Positions 52,155-61,213 of a stretch of 64,000 bases of DNA are shown in pieces. The notes below the pieces were generated by a model. It made no database searches. It saw nothing but the letters and a program-made list of their open reading frames with translations, and was not told where the DNA came from. The stretch's first letter is position 1, and each line of letters opens with the position of its first letter. Source of the DNA: Phycisphaeraceae bacterium (GTDB lineage Bacteria; Planctomycetota; Phycisphaerae; Phycisphaerales; UBA1924). A program made the translations under genes and the position numbers. Location: assembly GCA_020639215.1 (NCBI GenBank), contig JACKHA010000001.1:135254-199253 (forward strand), in the 5' to 3' direction.

Positions 52155-53285
52155 TTACACGAGCCGGTCCGTTCCCGTCTCCTTCAGGAACGCCGCGTCA
52201 CGGGCGGATTGGTCCACCAGCCGCTCAACGTCCCCATCGCTCAGCCACTCAAGGGACCGCAGCTTCTCGACCATCGCCTCGGGCATCGGCTCGTGGTTTT
52301 TCTCGTGCTTCGGGCGGCTCTTCCAAACGCGGTGCATCCACAGGTACTGCTCGGGCGTGGCCCGCACCATGTCCTCCAGCGCCTTGCGGAACCGGGCGCA
52401 GATGTAGAACATCGGGTCCGGGTGGGCCCGCCACGTCTCGGCCTCAAAAAAGTCGCCCAGGGTCACGCGATACCGGAACGGACCCGCCTCCAGCACGCTG
52501 AAGCCCTCCCCCACCTGCCCGGGACGGGCCGCATCCGGCGCGTCGGGACGGCGCGGATCGAGTCGCGTGGCCTGCCCCACCACCACCGTCGCGCCGAACT
52601 GCATCACGGTCAGGGCGATCGACTTGTACGTCGAGGCCAGGCGACCGAAGTACGGCACGAACACGCCGCGATCGCCCGCGTTCTGGTCGGCCACGAAGCC
52701 CAGGTGCCCGCCGCCCTGCACGATCCGGGGCATCTCGTGGATGGCGCCGAACTTATCGACCAGGATCATCCCGCGCCGTCCCCGTGTCTGCTTGACCCAG
52801 GTGTCCAGCGGCTTGAGATCCAGCGGGCGATACAACGCGTGGAACGGGAAGCCGATCAGGGCCATGGTGTAGCCCAGGACCTCCCAGTTGCCGCCGTGCC
52901 CGCAGATGAACACGAGGGGGCGCTCGGCCCCGAGTTTGCGGATGCCCGGCCCGACGCCGCTGAACTCCACGTGCCGCAGCCAGCCCTCCTCGGTGAGCAG
53001 GCGCGGCGTGAACGCAACCTCGACCCCGAGCATGGCCAGGTGCTCATAAGAATGCAGCACCAGCTCGCGCCGGGCCGCCTCGTCGCGCTCGGGAAACGCG
53101 GTTTCGAGGTGCTTGGTGATGCGCCCGACCCGCTTGCGGTTGAACCCCGCCCGGGCATACGCCCGCCCCAGGCGCCGGGCGGCCTCGATGGACGGCTCGA
53201 GCCCGGCGACCAGCGGGGCCGACAGCACGCCCCGGATGCCTAGGTACAGCGGGATCTCGAGCGCTTTGGGGACGGCCAGGGCCAT
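52155..53285 (-). CDS. LpxL/HtrB-like lipid A acyltransferase
   Basis: The 376-residue product has the plan of late lipid A acyltransferases: an N-terminal hydrophobic anchor (about 8-28), then the catalytic H-x4-E motif in ICGHGGNWEVLGY (His130, Glu135), and later GHLGFVADQNAGDRGVFVPYFG, which is the second family motif. The C-terminal half carries PEQYLWMHRVWKSRPK. It would add a secondary fatty acid to a lipid A-like acceptor at the inner membrane. The enzyme fits with the GT9 gene and the Tol-type operon in indicating an outer membrane. It is divergent from the membrane protein at 53418. Confidence 0.92.
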   Translation of the reverse strand: MALAVPKALEIPLYLGIRGVLSAPLVAGLEPSIEAARRLGRAYARAGFNRKRVGRITKHLETAFPERDEAARRELVLHSYEHLAMLGVEVAFTPRLLTEEGWLRHVEFSGVGPGIRKLGAERPLVFICGHGGNWEVLGYTMALIGFPFHALYRPLDLKPLDTWVKQTRGRRGMILVDKFGAIHEMPRIVQGGGHLGFVADQNAGDRGVFVPYFGRLASTYKSIALTVMQFGATVVVGQATRLDPRRPDAPDAARPGQVGEGFSVLEAGPFRYRVTLGDFFEAETWRAHPDPMFYICARFRKALEDMVRATPEQYLWMHRVWKSRPKHEKNHEPMPEAMVEKLRSLEWLSDGDVERLVDQSARDAAFLKETGTDRLV

Positions 53286-53417
53286 TCAGCGAGGGTAGCG
53301 GGCGGGGCGTTGGGCCGCAGACCGAACCCGCGCGTGGGGACCGCGTGAAGGCAAGATGCTCGCAGGGCCGATGATCCACGAGGCGGCTCGCGTGGGCGGG
53401 GGGGCCGCGGAGGAACG

Positions 53418-55085
53418 ATGCTCGACCTGGCGCCCTGGCTCGTGTTCGTGGTGCTGCTGGTCGTCCAGCGGGTGGTCGACACGCTGGCGTTCCGCCACTT
53501 CGCGCTGCCGCAGCGTTGCTACCACCGAGACGTGATCCTGCTCGGGCTGCTGAGCCGCCCAAGGGCTGCGGCCCTGGCCGCGGGGCTGGTGCTCGCACCT
53601 CTCGCCTGGGCGCTCGGCGCCACGCTCGGATGGACACCCGAGCCGCCAGGGTGGGCCCGGCTGGACCCTTCGGGCTGGCTGCGGGTCCCGTTCCTGGCGG
53701 CGATCGGCGTCGTGGCGTGGTCGCTCGTCGGCCAGGCCCGGAACCACTACTACGGGCGCTGGCACGCGCTGGACCGCCTGGCGGTGCTCGCCTCCTGCGC
53801 CGCGTGCGCTGCGACGCCCGCCGCCGCGCCCCTCGCGCTGGTCTGCTCGCTCGCGTTCGTGATGCAGCTCAACTACCCGCACGGGCTGTACCACTCGTGG
53901 ACGGAGAAACGCCCGCTCTACGAGGCGCTGGTGCTGCTCGCCGCCGCCGCCTGGCTGGGGCCGCTGGTCCGCGTCGAGGGCTGGATGCTGGTCGCCGGGC
54001 TCGGCGTCAGCCTCGCAACCGCGTACGTCTACCCGGCGGTCTCGAAGCTCACGCTCGGTCGCCCGTGGACGTGGGCGATCCACAACCGCATGGAAGCCCT
54101 GACGGTCTCGTCGGCCCACAAGGGGTGGATGTGGTGGTGGCCGACGAAGCGGGTCGCGGGCATGGTGCGCCCGCTCGCGCCGCTGCGCGTGCCGCTGCAG
54201 ATCGCCACGCTGCTGCTGGAACTCGGCGCCATCGCCCTCCTGGTGGACCCGGACGCGGGGTTGCTGGTGCTGGCGGGCCTGGTCGCCATGCACACCGGGA
54301 TCTTCGCCGCGTCCGGCGTCGCGTTCTGGAAGTGGGTCATCCTCGACGCGGCCCTCATCGCGACGCTGTGGTTCGCCCCGCGCGAGGCGCTCGCCCCGGC
54401 GTACGGGCTGCCTGTGATCGCCGCGGGCCTGGCGGGCGTCGCCCTGGCCCGCTGGTGCGGCACCGTCCTGCCGCTCGGCTGGATCGACGGGCCTCTCGTC
54501 GGCACGTTCGTGCTCGAGGCAACCACCCGAACCGGCGAGCGCCGCATCGCCGCGCCGCTGACCATGCGCCCCTACGACCTGGCCTTCGGGCAGGCCCGGT
54601 TCCACTGCCTCATCGATGAGCCGCAGATCGCCGGGGCCTACGGCATCCTGTGCGCCCCCCTCGACGCGCCCCGCATGGACCGCCTGCTCCGCCAGACCGG
54701 CCCCGACGCCGACGCCATCGCCCGCCTCGCCCGCGAGCACGGCACGGTCCGGCGCGACGACCGCACCGCCGAGGCGCTGCGGCGCGGCATCGCCCAGTAC
54801 TTCCGCAATCGCAGCCTCCTCATCCGAAGGGGCGGCGTCCTGGCGTGGCTGAGCGGCGTGCCGCTCACGCCGCCCCACCTGTGGATGGGCGCCCGCGGGC
54901 GCTGGCTGCGCACCGGGGACGAGGTGGCCTCGATCACGATCCGCTGGAACGAGATCTGGCACGCCGACGGGCGCGTGCAGACGATCGCCGACCGGGAAGC
55001 CGGGCGCCTCGACGTGGAACCGCCCTCCGCGAGCGAGCAAGGCGGCGATGAGCGGGGCAGCGGTGCGCTCGCCCCCGCGGCGTAG
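53418..55085 (+). CDS. Polytopic membrane protein of unknown function
   Basis: The 555-residue product has about eight to ten hydrophobic helices in the first 350 residues and then a soluble C-terminal part with VLEATTRTGERRIAAPLTMR and WNEIWHADGRVQTIAD. Motifs in the membrane part include QARNHYYGRWHALDRLAVLA, HGLYHSWTEKRP and SSAHKGWMWWWPTKR. The pattern of His and Tyr in these helices recalls HTTM or gamma-carboxylase-like membrane proteins, but I cannot confirm that. It lies divergent from the LpxL-like gene. No signal peptide is needed; the first helix starts at residue 5. Confidence 0.7.
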   Translation: MLDLAPWLVFVVLLVVQRVVDTLAFRHFALPQRCYHRDVILLGLLSRPRAAALAAGLVLAPLAWALGATLGWTPEPPGWARLDPSGWLRVPFLAAIGVVAWSLVGQARNHYYGRWHALDRLAVLASCAACAATPAAAPLALVCSLAFVMQLNYPHGLYHSWTEKRPLYEALVLLAAAAWLGPLVRVEGWMLVAGLGVSLATAYVYPAVSKLTLGRPWTWAIHNRMEALTVSSAHKGWMWWWPTKRVAGMVRPLAPLRVPLQIATLLLELGAIALLVDPDAGLLVLAGLVAMHTGIFAASGVAFWKWVILDAALIATLWFAPREALAPAYGLPVIAAGLAGVALARWCGTVLPLGWIDGPLVGTFVLEATTRTGERRIAAPLTMRPYDLAFGQARFHCLIDEPQIAGAYGILCAPLDAPRMDRLLRQTGPDADAIARLAREHGTVRRDDRTAEALRRGIAQYFRNRSLLIRRGGVLAWLSGVPLTPPHLWMGARGRWLRTGDEVASITIRWNEIWHADGRVQTIADREAGRLDVEPPSASEQGGDERGSGALAPAA

Positions 55086-55230
55086 GCGGAGCCCGACTCC
55101 GGGACTGGGCCCCCCGCCGTCGCTGGCCCCATCGAACCATTCGGTCGATGTATGCTTCCGTCGAGATGCCCATCGGACTGCTCGCCGATCGGCTTGGAGT
55201 TCTCGTTCTGCTCGTCCGCGGAGACCCGCC

Positions 55231-56325
55231 ATGGAAGGCTCGGCGTCGATGATCCTGCTCTCCCGCGCGGCGGCACTCGCCCTGCTCCTCGGCGCGGGCG
55301 AGGCCTTGGCGGCGGCCCAGCCCGACGACCCGCCGCGCCCGCCCGATGCCCCCGCCCTGACCGATCCCAGCGTCGAGCAGGAACAGGCCGACCTGTCGAC
55401 CCGCAGGGCAAACCCTCCCACGATCATGCCCTCGTCCGAGCCGACGGTTCGCGCGCCCATCCCGGGCCAGCCCGACCCGCGCGAGATCACGCCCGGCATC
55501 CCCGGCGATGCGCTGGGCGTGCCGGTCGGGCGCCTCTACGCCGAGGGCTCGTTCCTCGTTCGCCGGGTGGGCGCGATGCTCAGGGCCCCTTCGGGCGAGT
55601 GGATCTTCGTGTTCGCGCCGTCGCCGACCGGCGAGATCGACACGCCGATGGTGCTGGCCCCGTCGTCGGAGCTGGAGGCGGTGCTGCCGATCGTCGCCGA
55701 GCAGGAGTCGCCCCGCCCCCTGATGGTCACGGGGCAGGTTCTGGTCTACGCCGGTCGAAACTACCTCGTGCCCCTCGCGATCTCGGACGCTGCGGCGTTC
55801 GCCCAGCCACCCGCCGAGCACCCCGACGGGGCGTTGGAAGACCAGCAGCCACCCCCGGGTGCCGGCGAGTCCCCCACGCCTTCCCAGCCGCCGACCATGC
55901 AGGAACTCGCCGCCGACCCCGACGTCGCGTCGCTCATCGCCGACCTCGAGGCCCGCCGGAACGTCCCGCGCGGCCTGGCCCCCCGCACCGCCGCAGCGGC
56001 CCCGGGACGCGAATCGCTCCTCGAACCGACGGCGGTCGAGACCATCCAGGAAGGCACCATCCTCGTCCGTCGCCGGGCCCGGATGGTCCGCGAGACCACG
56101 GGCGCCTGGACCCTGGTGCTCGACAACGACGGCGGCTTCGAGGCGGCCGGCATGGTCATCCTCCCGTGCCAGAATCTGGCCGCGATGGAACGCCTCGCCG
56201 CCGGTCAGGCCGACGAAGCCCAGTTCGAGGTGACCGCCCGGGTGCTGACGTTCCAGGGACGCAACTACGCGATGCCGCTGATGTTCTCGCTGCTCCGGGC
56301 GTCGGACGTGCGCGGGCTGCAGTAG
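55231..56325 (+). CDS. Exported protein with internally duplicated domain
   Basis: The 364-residue product has a signal peptide (LSRAAALALLLGAGEALAAA). After a Pro-rich spacer it contains two copies of an 80-residue domain, at about 100-183 and 268-352. The first reads EGSFLVRRVGAMLRAPSGEW, PMVLAPSSELEAVL, GQVLVYAGRNYLVPL; the second reads EGTILVRRRARMVRETTGAW, GMVILPCQNLAAM, ARVLTFQGRNYAMPL. The GRNY-x-x-PL end is the clearest signature. I do not know a function. A TATGCT -10-like box lies at 55151-55156. It is followed by mcsB on the same strand, 116 bases apart. Confidence 0.78.
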   Translation: MEGSASMILLSRAAALALLLGAGEALAAAQPDDPPRPPDAPALTDPSVEQEQADLSTRRANPPTIMPSSEPTVRAPIPGQPDPREITPGIPGDALGVPVGRLYAEGSFLVRRVGAMLRAPSGEWIFVFAPSPTGEIDTPMVLAPSSELEAVLPIVAEQESPRPLMVTGQVLVYAGRNYLVPLAISDAAAFAQPPAEHPDGALEDQQPPPGAGESPTPSQPPTMQELAADPDVASLIADLEARRNVPRGLAPRTAAAAPGRESLLEPTAVETIQEGTILVRRRARMVRETTGAWTLVLDNDGGFEAAGMVILPCQNLAAMERLAAGQADEAQFEVTARVLTFQGRNYAMPLMFSLLRASDVRGLQ

Positions 56326-56441
56326 GCCGTTGGGCCGTCCGGCCAGCCCCGATGGTCCCGCACGCGACGCTTCGAGAGTCTCGGTGAGTGCCGGAGCGGC
56401 GAGCCCTTGCCGCGAAAGCGGTACCATGCTCGCGCACGCCG

Positions 56442-57665
56442 ATGCCGACGCCCCCCGATCAACCCGAGTCCGACCCGTCTCCCTCGAACGGCACGCCCAG
56501 CGGGTCGAACGGACGCGGTGAGCGCGCCGAGGGCGTCCCGTCCGCCCCGAACACGCCCGACCGCCCCACCGAGTGGCTCCGCGCCGAGGGACCCGATTCG
56601 GACGTCGTGCTCTCCTCGCGCGTCCGCCTGGCCCGGAACCTCGTCGGTTTCCCGTTCGTGCACCGCTGCTCGCGTGAGGATCGCCTCGCCCTCATGGGCA
56701 TGATCCGGCGCCGGCTCGAGGCCGCGGACCATCCCACCAACCTGCCCACCGACAAGCCCGGGGCCTACGCGTGGGTGCCAATCCACGAACTCGCCCCAAC
56801 CGAGCGGACGCTGCTGGTCGAGCGTCACCTCATCTCGACGAACCTGGCCAAGGGCTGGAGCCTGCACGGGGCCAAAACGGCCAAACCCCCGCCCGACGCC
56901 GCCGACCTGCCCCGCGCCCTGGCCCACTCGCCCGACGAGCGCCTGGCGATCATGGTCAACGAGGAGGACCACCTCCGCATCCAGTCGATCGCCAGCGGGC
57001 TGGCCCTGGACCAGGCCGCCGACGCCGCAGACCGGATCGACGATTTCCTCGAGGCCGCCCTCGACTTTGCCTACTCACCCCGATTCGGGTACCTGACCGC
57101 CTGCCCGACCAACGTCGGCACCGGGATCCGCTGCTCGGTCATGCTGCACCTGCCGGCCCTGCGCCTGTCGGGCGAGATCGACAAGGTCAAGAGGGCCGCC
57201 AGCGACATGACCCTGGCCGTCCGCGGGTTCTACGGCGAGGGCTCCGACGCGATCGCCGACCTGTTCCAGATCTCGAACCAGACGACCCTCGGCAAGACCG
57301 AGCGGGTGATCCAGCACGAGCTGGCCCGCGAGATCATCCCACGCGTCATCGAGTACGAGCGGACCGAACGCCGGAAGCTGCTGGAGCGCAAGCCCCGCGT
57401 CGTGGAAGACCAGGCGTGGCGGGCCCTCGGCCTCCTGCGCAACGCCCGCCTGCTGAGCACCGAAGAGGCGCTCTCGGCCCTGTCGGCGGTTCGACTGGGA
57501 GTCGTTGCGGGCGTCTTTGCGGGCGAGGTCACGCTCGCCCAACTCAACCACCTGCTGCTCATCGCCCAGCCGGCCCACCTCCAGGCGATCGCGGGGCGCC
57601 CCATCGACCCCGAGCGGGCGCGGGCGGTGCGAGCGGATCTGCTGCGCGAGCGATTGGCTCGCTAG
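56442..57665 (+). CDS. mcsB: Protein arginine kinase McsB
   Basis: The 407-residue product belongs to the ATP:guanido phosphotransferases of the bacterial McsB type, which phosphorylate arginines of proteins and mark them for ClpCP degradation. Visible motifs are VLSSRVRLARNLVGFPF with the ATP-contacting SSRVRLARN, VNEEDHLRIQ, and LTACPTNVGTGIRCSVMLHLP with the active-site Cys. The last 20 residues are an Arg/Ala-rich helix (PERARAVRADLLRERLAR) where McsB has its phospho-arginine binding arm. An extra 45-residue Pro/Ser-rich N-terminus is present. McsA, ClpC and CtsR, its usual neighbours in Firmicutes, are not here. A TACCAT -10-like box at 56422-56427 gives a leader of only a few bases. Confidence 0.94.
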   Translation: MPTPPDQPESDPSPSNGTPSGSNGRGERAEGVPSAPNTPDRPTEWLRAEGPDSDVVLSSRVRLARNLVGFPFVHRCSREDRLALMGMIRRRLEAADHPTNLPTDKPGAYAWVPIHELAPTERTLLVERHLISTNLAKGWSLHGAKTAKPPPDAADLPRALAHSPDERLAIMVNEEDHLRIQSIASGLALDQAADAADRIDDFLEAALDFAYSPRFGYLTACPTNVGTGIRCSVMLHLPALRLSGEIDKVKRAASDMTLAVRGFYGEGSDAIADLFQISNQTTLGKTERVIQHELAREIIPRVIEYERTERRKLLERKPRVVEDQAWRALGLLRNARLLSTEEALSALSAVRLGVVAGVFAGEVTLAQLNHLLLIAQPAHLQAIAGRPIDPERARAVRADLLRERLAR

Positions 57666-57745
57666 CGAGCCGAGCGTTCTCCCACTCAAGGGCCTCCGGC
57701 TGCGCCCTCAGCGCCCCTGCGGTGAGTCCTTCCGATCGCGCACGT

Positions 57746-59563
57746 TCACCCCCCCACCGACACCACCTCCCGCTCGAGCCGCTCCGCCAGCGACTTGATT
57801 GTCACGTCCACCATGTCCGACCCGCCCGCGACCGTCTCGCCCTCGGCCATCTGACGGACCACGCGGTTGAACGCCGTGATCACCGTCGAATGGTTCGGGC
57901 GGTTCATCGAGCGCGCGATCTCGGGGTAGCTCATGGTCGTCAGGCGACGGGCCAGGTAGGTGACCAGCGCCCGGGCCAGCACCACGCGGGCGTGGCGCCC
58001 GCGCCCCATCAGGTCCGACGCATCGACCCGCAGCGAGCGGCACACACGCTCCAGAATGAGCGCGATCGGCACGGGGCGGCGCGATTCGCCGCCGCCGACC
58101 GAGGTCAGCCCCAGGGCCCGGGCGACCATCGAGCGATCGATCACGCCCGAGCCGCCGCGGTCGCCGCCCAAAATCAGGCGATGGGCCGCCTCGACGCGCG
58201 TCAGCAGGCCCTGAATGTCGCGCACCGAGGCCGACGACCCTCCAGGGAGCGGCCGCCCGGCCCGCTCGGCCAGCAGCGAGACCGCGCCGTCGTCGAGCGC
58301 CAGGCCCCGCGAGGCCGACAGCCGCCTGACCAGCTCGACCCGCGTCGCGTCGTCCGGCGAATCGACCTGGATCACCGCCCCGGACAGGAACCGCGACCGC
58401 AGCGACTCGGCCATCTGGCGGATGTCGCGCGGCGACTCATCGCCCGCCAGCACCACCATCCGCCCGGCGTGCCCCAGCGTGTCCAGCGTGTGGAGCAGCT
58501 CGGCCTGCGTCGCCTGCTTCGATCCGAAGAAGTGCACGTCGTCGATGCACAGGATCTCCACGTCGCGGAACGCCTTGCGGAACGCGTCGGCCTTGTTCGC
58601 ACGCACCGCCGCCACGAAGTCGTTCGTGAACGCCTCGGCGGTGATGTACTTGACACGCCCCGCGCCCAACCGCTTCGAGGCCCGCACCGCCAGCCCCTGG
58701 AGCAGGTGGGTCTTGCCCACGCCGCACGAGCCGTGCAGGAACATCGGGCTGAACCGCGCCGGAGCGGTGCCGTCGGCGATGGCGCAGGCGGCGGTGTAGG
58801 CGATGCGGTTGCACTCGCCGACCACGAAGTCGTCGAGGCGGTGGCGGGGCTCGGCAGCAAGCGGGGCGCGGCTGGACGGAGACCGGGCCGGCGAGCTCGG
58901 GGCCGCCGGGGACGGCGCGTACGAGTCGATGGGAGACGGACCCGTCGCGTCGTGCGATCCCGCCTCGCGCCCCGGCGCGTCGTCGCGCTTCGGGAACGCC
59001 GACGGCTCGACCACGATCTCGAGGGGCACGTCGCCCGCGACCTCGGGCCCGCGCCGCTCGGCCCGCAGCTCCGCCGCCGCCGCCCGGCGCAGGGCCGCCG
59101 TGAAGTGGCGGACGACGTACTCACGCTGGAAGTCGGAGGCGACCGTCACGCGGACGCGTCCCTCGGCGATGGTCACCATCGTGTCCCGCCCGACGTGCCG
59201 GGCCCATCGCTCCTGCCCGACGCTCGCCGCCACACGGCGCACGATCCGCTCGCCGATGCCGCCGGCGTCCCCGTCGTCGCCCCCGGTTGCAACCGCCTGG
59301 CCGCCCCCGGTGCCGTTGCCCTGCCCGGCCCGCCGCCCGTGCGACGCGGGCGCGGCTTGGGCGGGCGGGGCCGGCGCACGCTCGCCCGCGTCGCGGACCT
59401 CAAGCGGACGGATCCGCGTGGCCCGGCCCAAGGTGCCACGCCCCGGCACGCCCGCACGCCCGATGCCTTGGACCCCTTCGGGGCCGACCCCGCCCGAGCC
59501 GCCCCCCGACGGACCCTCGGCTCCCTGCGGGCGACTCTGGGCAGCGGTGCGGCTCTCCACCAT
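57746..59563 (-). CDS. dnaA: Chromosomal replication initiator DnaA
   Basis: The 605-residue product has an N-terminal DnaA domain I (about 103-160: WARHVGRDTMVTIAEGRVRV) after a 100-residue Gly/Pro-rich extension. A disordered linker and the AAA+ domain follow, with Walker A GSCGVGKTHLLQG near residue 277 and Walker B EILCIDDVHFFG near 338. Domain IV has the box-binding signature MSYPEIARSMNRPNHSTVIT near 545. It initiates replication by binding DnaA boxes. I chose the ATG at 59563 because AGGAAGG lies five bases upstream; a TTG at 59713 is the longer alternative. dnaN, recF and gyrB, the usual neighbours, are absent. It converges with mcsB. Confidence 0.93.
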   Translation of the reverse strand: MVESRTAAQSRPQGAEGPSGGGSGGVGPEGVQGIGRAGVPGRGTLGRATRIRPLEVRDAGERAPAPPAQAAPASHGRRAGQGNGTGGGQAVATGGDDGDAGGIGERIVRRVAASVGQERWARHVGRDTMVTIAEGRVRVTVASDFQREYVVRHFTAALRRAAAAELRAERRGPEVAGDVPLEIVVEPSAFPKRDDAPGREAGSHDATGPSPIDSYAPSPAAPSSPARSPSSRAPLAAEPRHRLDDFVVGECNRIAYTAACAIADGTAPARFSPMFLHGSCGVGKTHLLQGLAVRASKRLGAGRVKYITAEAFTNDFVAAVRANKADAFRKAFRDVEILCIDDVHFFGSKQATQAELLHTLDTLGHAGRMVVLAGDESPRDIRQMAESLRSRFLSGAVIQVDSPDDATRVELVRRLSASRGLALDDGAVSLLAERAGRPLPGGSSASVRDIQGLLTRVEAAHRLILGGDRGGSGVIDRSMVARALGLTSVGGGESRRPVPIALILERVCRSLRVDASDLMGRGRHARVVLARALVTYLARRLTTMSYPEIARSMNRPNHSTVITAFNRVVRQMAEGETVAGGSDMVDVTIKSLAERLEREVVSVGG

Positions 59564-60009
59564 GGCGCCTTCCTTGTCTCCCGCAGTCCCGCGGGCGATC
59601 ACTCCCGCGTCCAGCGGGCTGGGCCGGGGTTCCTCTCCCGGCTGGGGTCGTGCAGAATCCCCGCCCGCCGCGCGAGGCGGCGGGCGTGGACGAGTCTGAG
59701 TCCCTTCGCTCAAAGCATGATGCGACCGGTCGCCACGTCCGCAGGCGTGGCGATGGGCATCAGCCCCTCCGTGGGAATCGATCTTGTTGGACGCCGCTCA
59801 GCACGACGCGGCCAGTGGCGAGGAGGGTAAGGGACAATCGCGGTTCGAGCAAGGCCCGCAACGCCGCGCCAACCCTGCGCGATTCGCTTTCCGATGCTGC
59901 GCCACAACTTGCGGCTTCGAGAATTTCAATCCACGGACTGTCAACGTGCGCGATGGATGTGTTGATATCGTGAAGAAAACACGAAGGCTCACCCCTTCTC
60001 GCCGGGTGT
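59564..60009. other. Region upstream of dnaA
   Basis: This 446-base stretch lies between dnaA and a GNAT gene. The first 150 bases stay open in the dnaA frame and could be coding if the TTG at 59713 is used. The rest contains no supported gene. Bases from about 59910 to 60000 are less GC-rich than the surroundings. I looked for clustered DnaA boxes and saw none; a single near match, AATCCACGG, lies at about 59927. Confidence 0.4.
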
Positions 60010-60984
60010 TTACGGCTTGCGTATGTACGCCTCTCGTGCGTCGAATCGCGTGAACCCCAACCGGTCGTACAGCCGACGCGCCGGAGCGTTGCGCTCGTCG
60101 ACCGCGCAAGCGACACGCGTGAACGCTCGGCGCGGCAGAGACGCCAGGCCATGACGCGCCAGACGCACGCCCAGCCCGCGTCCCCTGGCCTCCGGCGCGA
60201 GCCCGAGGTAGACCAGCTCGATCGATCCCTGCTCCGGGTACGGGTTGAACAGCGCACACCCGATCACCCGTCCGCCCTCCGACGCAACCCACCACAACGA
60301 GGGATCGTGCTTCCCGCACGCGCGATGCGACGCGAGGATGTCGGGCGTGTCGCGCAGGCCGCACAGCTCGGGGCAGTCCAGCGTGCCCTGGTACGAGCGA
60401 TCCAGGCAATCCACCAACGCCCGGTCCTGCGCGGCACGATCACCCAGCGACGCAATCGGGCGGACCTCAACGCCCTGGGGCCAGTCCCCTGGAACGTCGC
60501 GTGGGGCGTTGTTGGCGCGGCGAAGGTACAGCAGCCGCCCAACGCTCACGAAACCCGCACGTACCAAGGCAGACCGGTACCAGTCCTGCCCCGATTCGAC
60601 CAACGCCTGGACCAGGGCGACTCGCGAGCCGGAGTCCTCCGCCCGAACGCCGACGCAGGCCGCATCGATCGCGCCGGCGATCTGCGCCGTTTCACCCTCG
60701 TCTCCGGCGTACCTCGGACCGCCAGCGAACACCATGCCGACACGCCCGGCCCCGGGCACGATCAGGGCGACCTGGTCGATCCTCGCAGTTGACCGCACGT
60801 CGTCCGCCTCGGGTGCCATACCCCAAGCCCACATCCACGCCAGGTCAACACCCTGCCCCGGTGCGTCGGCGATGAACCGCCTGGCCTCCGGGGTGTCGCC
60901 GGACAGGCCCAGCAGGCGCGACACCGCGGCCACCCGGAACTCGGGCGGAACCTTGAACCCGGTCGAATGGATCACCGTGCCCAT
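60010..60984 (-). CDS. GNAT acetyltransferase (C-terminal domain)
   Basis: The ATG at 60984 gives a 324-residue product. The last 150 residues are a GNAT domain with LGLAPEARGRGLGVRLARHG as the acetyl-CoA loop (Q/R-x-x-G-x-G/A type) and RVACAVDERNAPARRLYDRL as motif B. The first half, with a Trp-rich text WMWAWGMAPEADDVR and VGMVFAGGPRY, may be a degenerate second GNAT domain, as in MshD-type tandem GNATs. The substrate is unknown. It is divergent from the exported protein at 61214. Confidence 0.82.
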   Translation of the reverse strand: MGTVIHSTGFKVPPEFRVAAVSRLLGLSGDTPEARRFIADAPGQGVDLAWMWAWGMAPEADDVRSTARIDQVALIVPGAGRVGMVFAGGPRYAGDEGETAQIAGAIDAACVGVRAEDSGSRVALVQALVESGQDWYRSALVRAGFVSVGRLLYLRRANNAPRDVPGDWPQGVEVRPIASLGDRAAQDRALVDCLDRSYQGTLDCPELCGLRDTPDILASHRACGKHDPSLWWVASEGGRVIGCALFNPYPEQGSIELVYLGLAPEARGRGLGVRLARHGLASLPRRAFTRVACAVDERNAPARRLYDRLGFTRFDAREAYIRKP

Positions 60985-61053
60985 AGGCCGCGAACAGTCC
61001 TCCGCGTCGCACCGCCAGACCGGGCCCACGCCCCCGGGCTGGCGACGCGACGA

Positions 61054-61081
61054 TTGACCGATCCGACAGGATTCATAGACT
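61054..61081 (+). promoter_or_regulatory. Sigma-70-like promoter
   Basis: TTGACC (61054-61059), a 16-base spacer and TAGACT (61076-61081) form the closest match to a consensus promoter in the window. The next plus-strand start codon is the ATG at 61214, 132 bases downstream. Confidence 0.6.
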
Positions 61082-61213
61082 ATCGGCTGGTCTCCCGACG
61101 CCCCGCCCTTTGGGTCGGCGTCGGGCGGGCCGGCCCGAACGCTCCCAGATCGCCCAAACTGCCGTCGCCCGTGCCCAAATGGCGCCGCGACACCGCCAGC
61201 AAGGACCACCGGC

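Noticed and set aside
59714..60009. Replication origin beside dnaA
   Set aside because: Only one weak near match to a DnaA box is visible and no AT-rich 13-mer-like repeats. I keep the idea only as a question in the findings.
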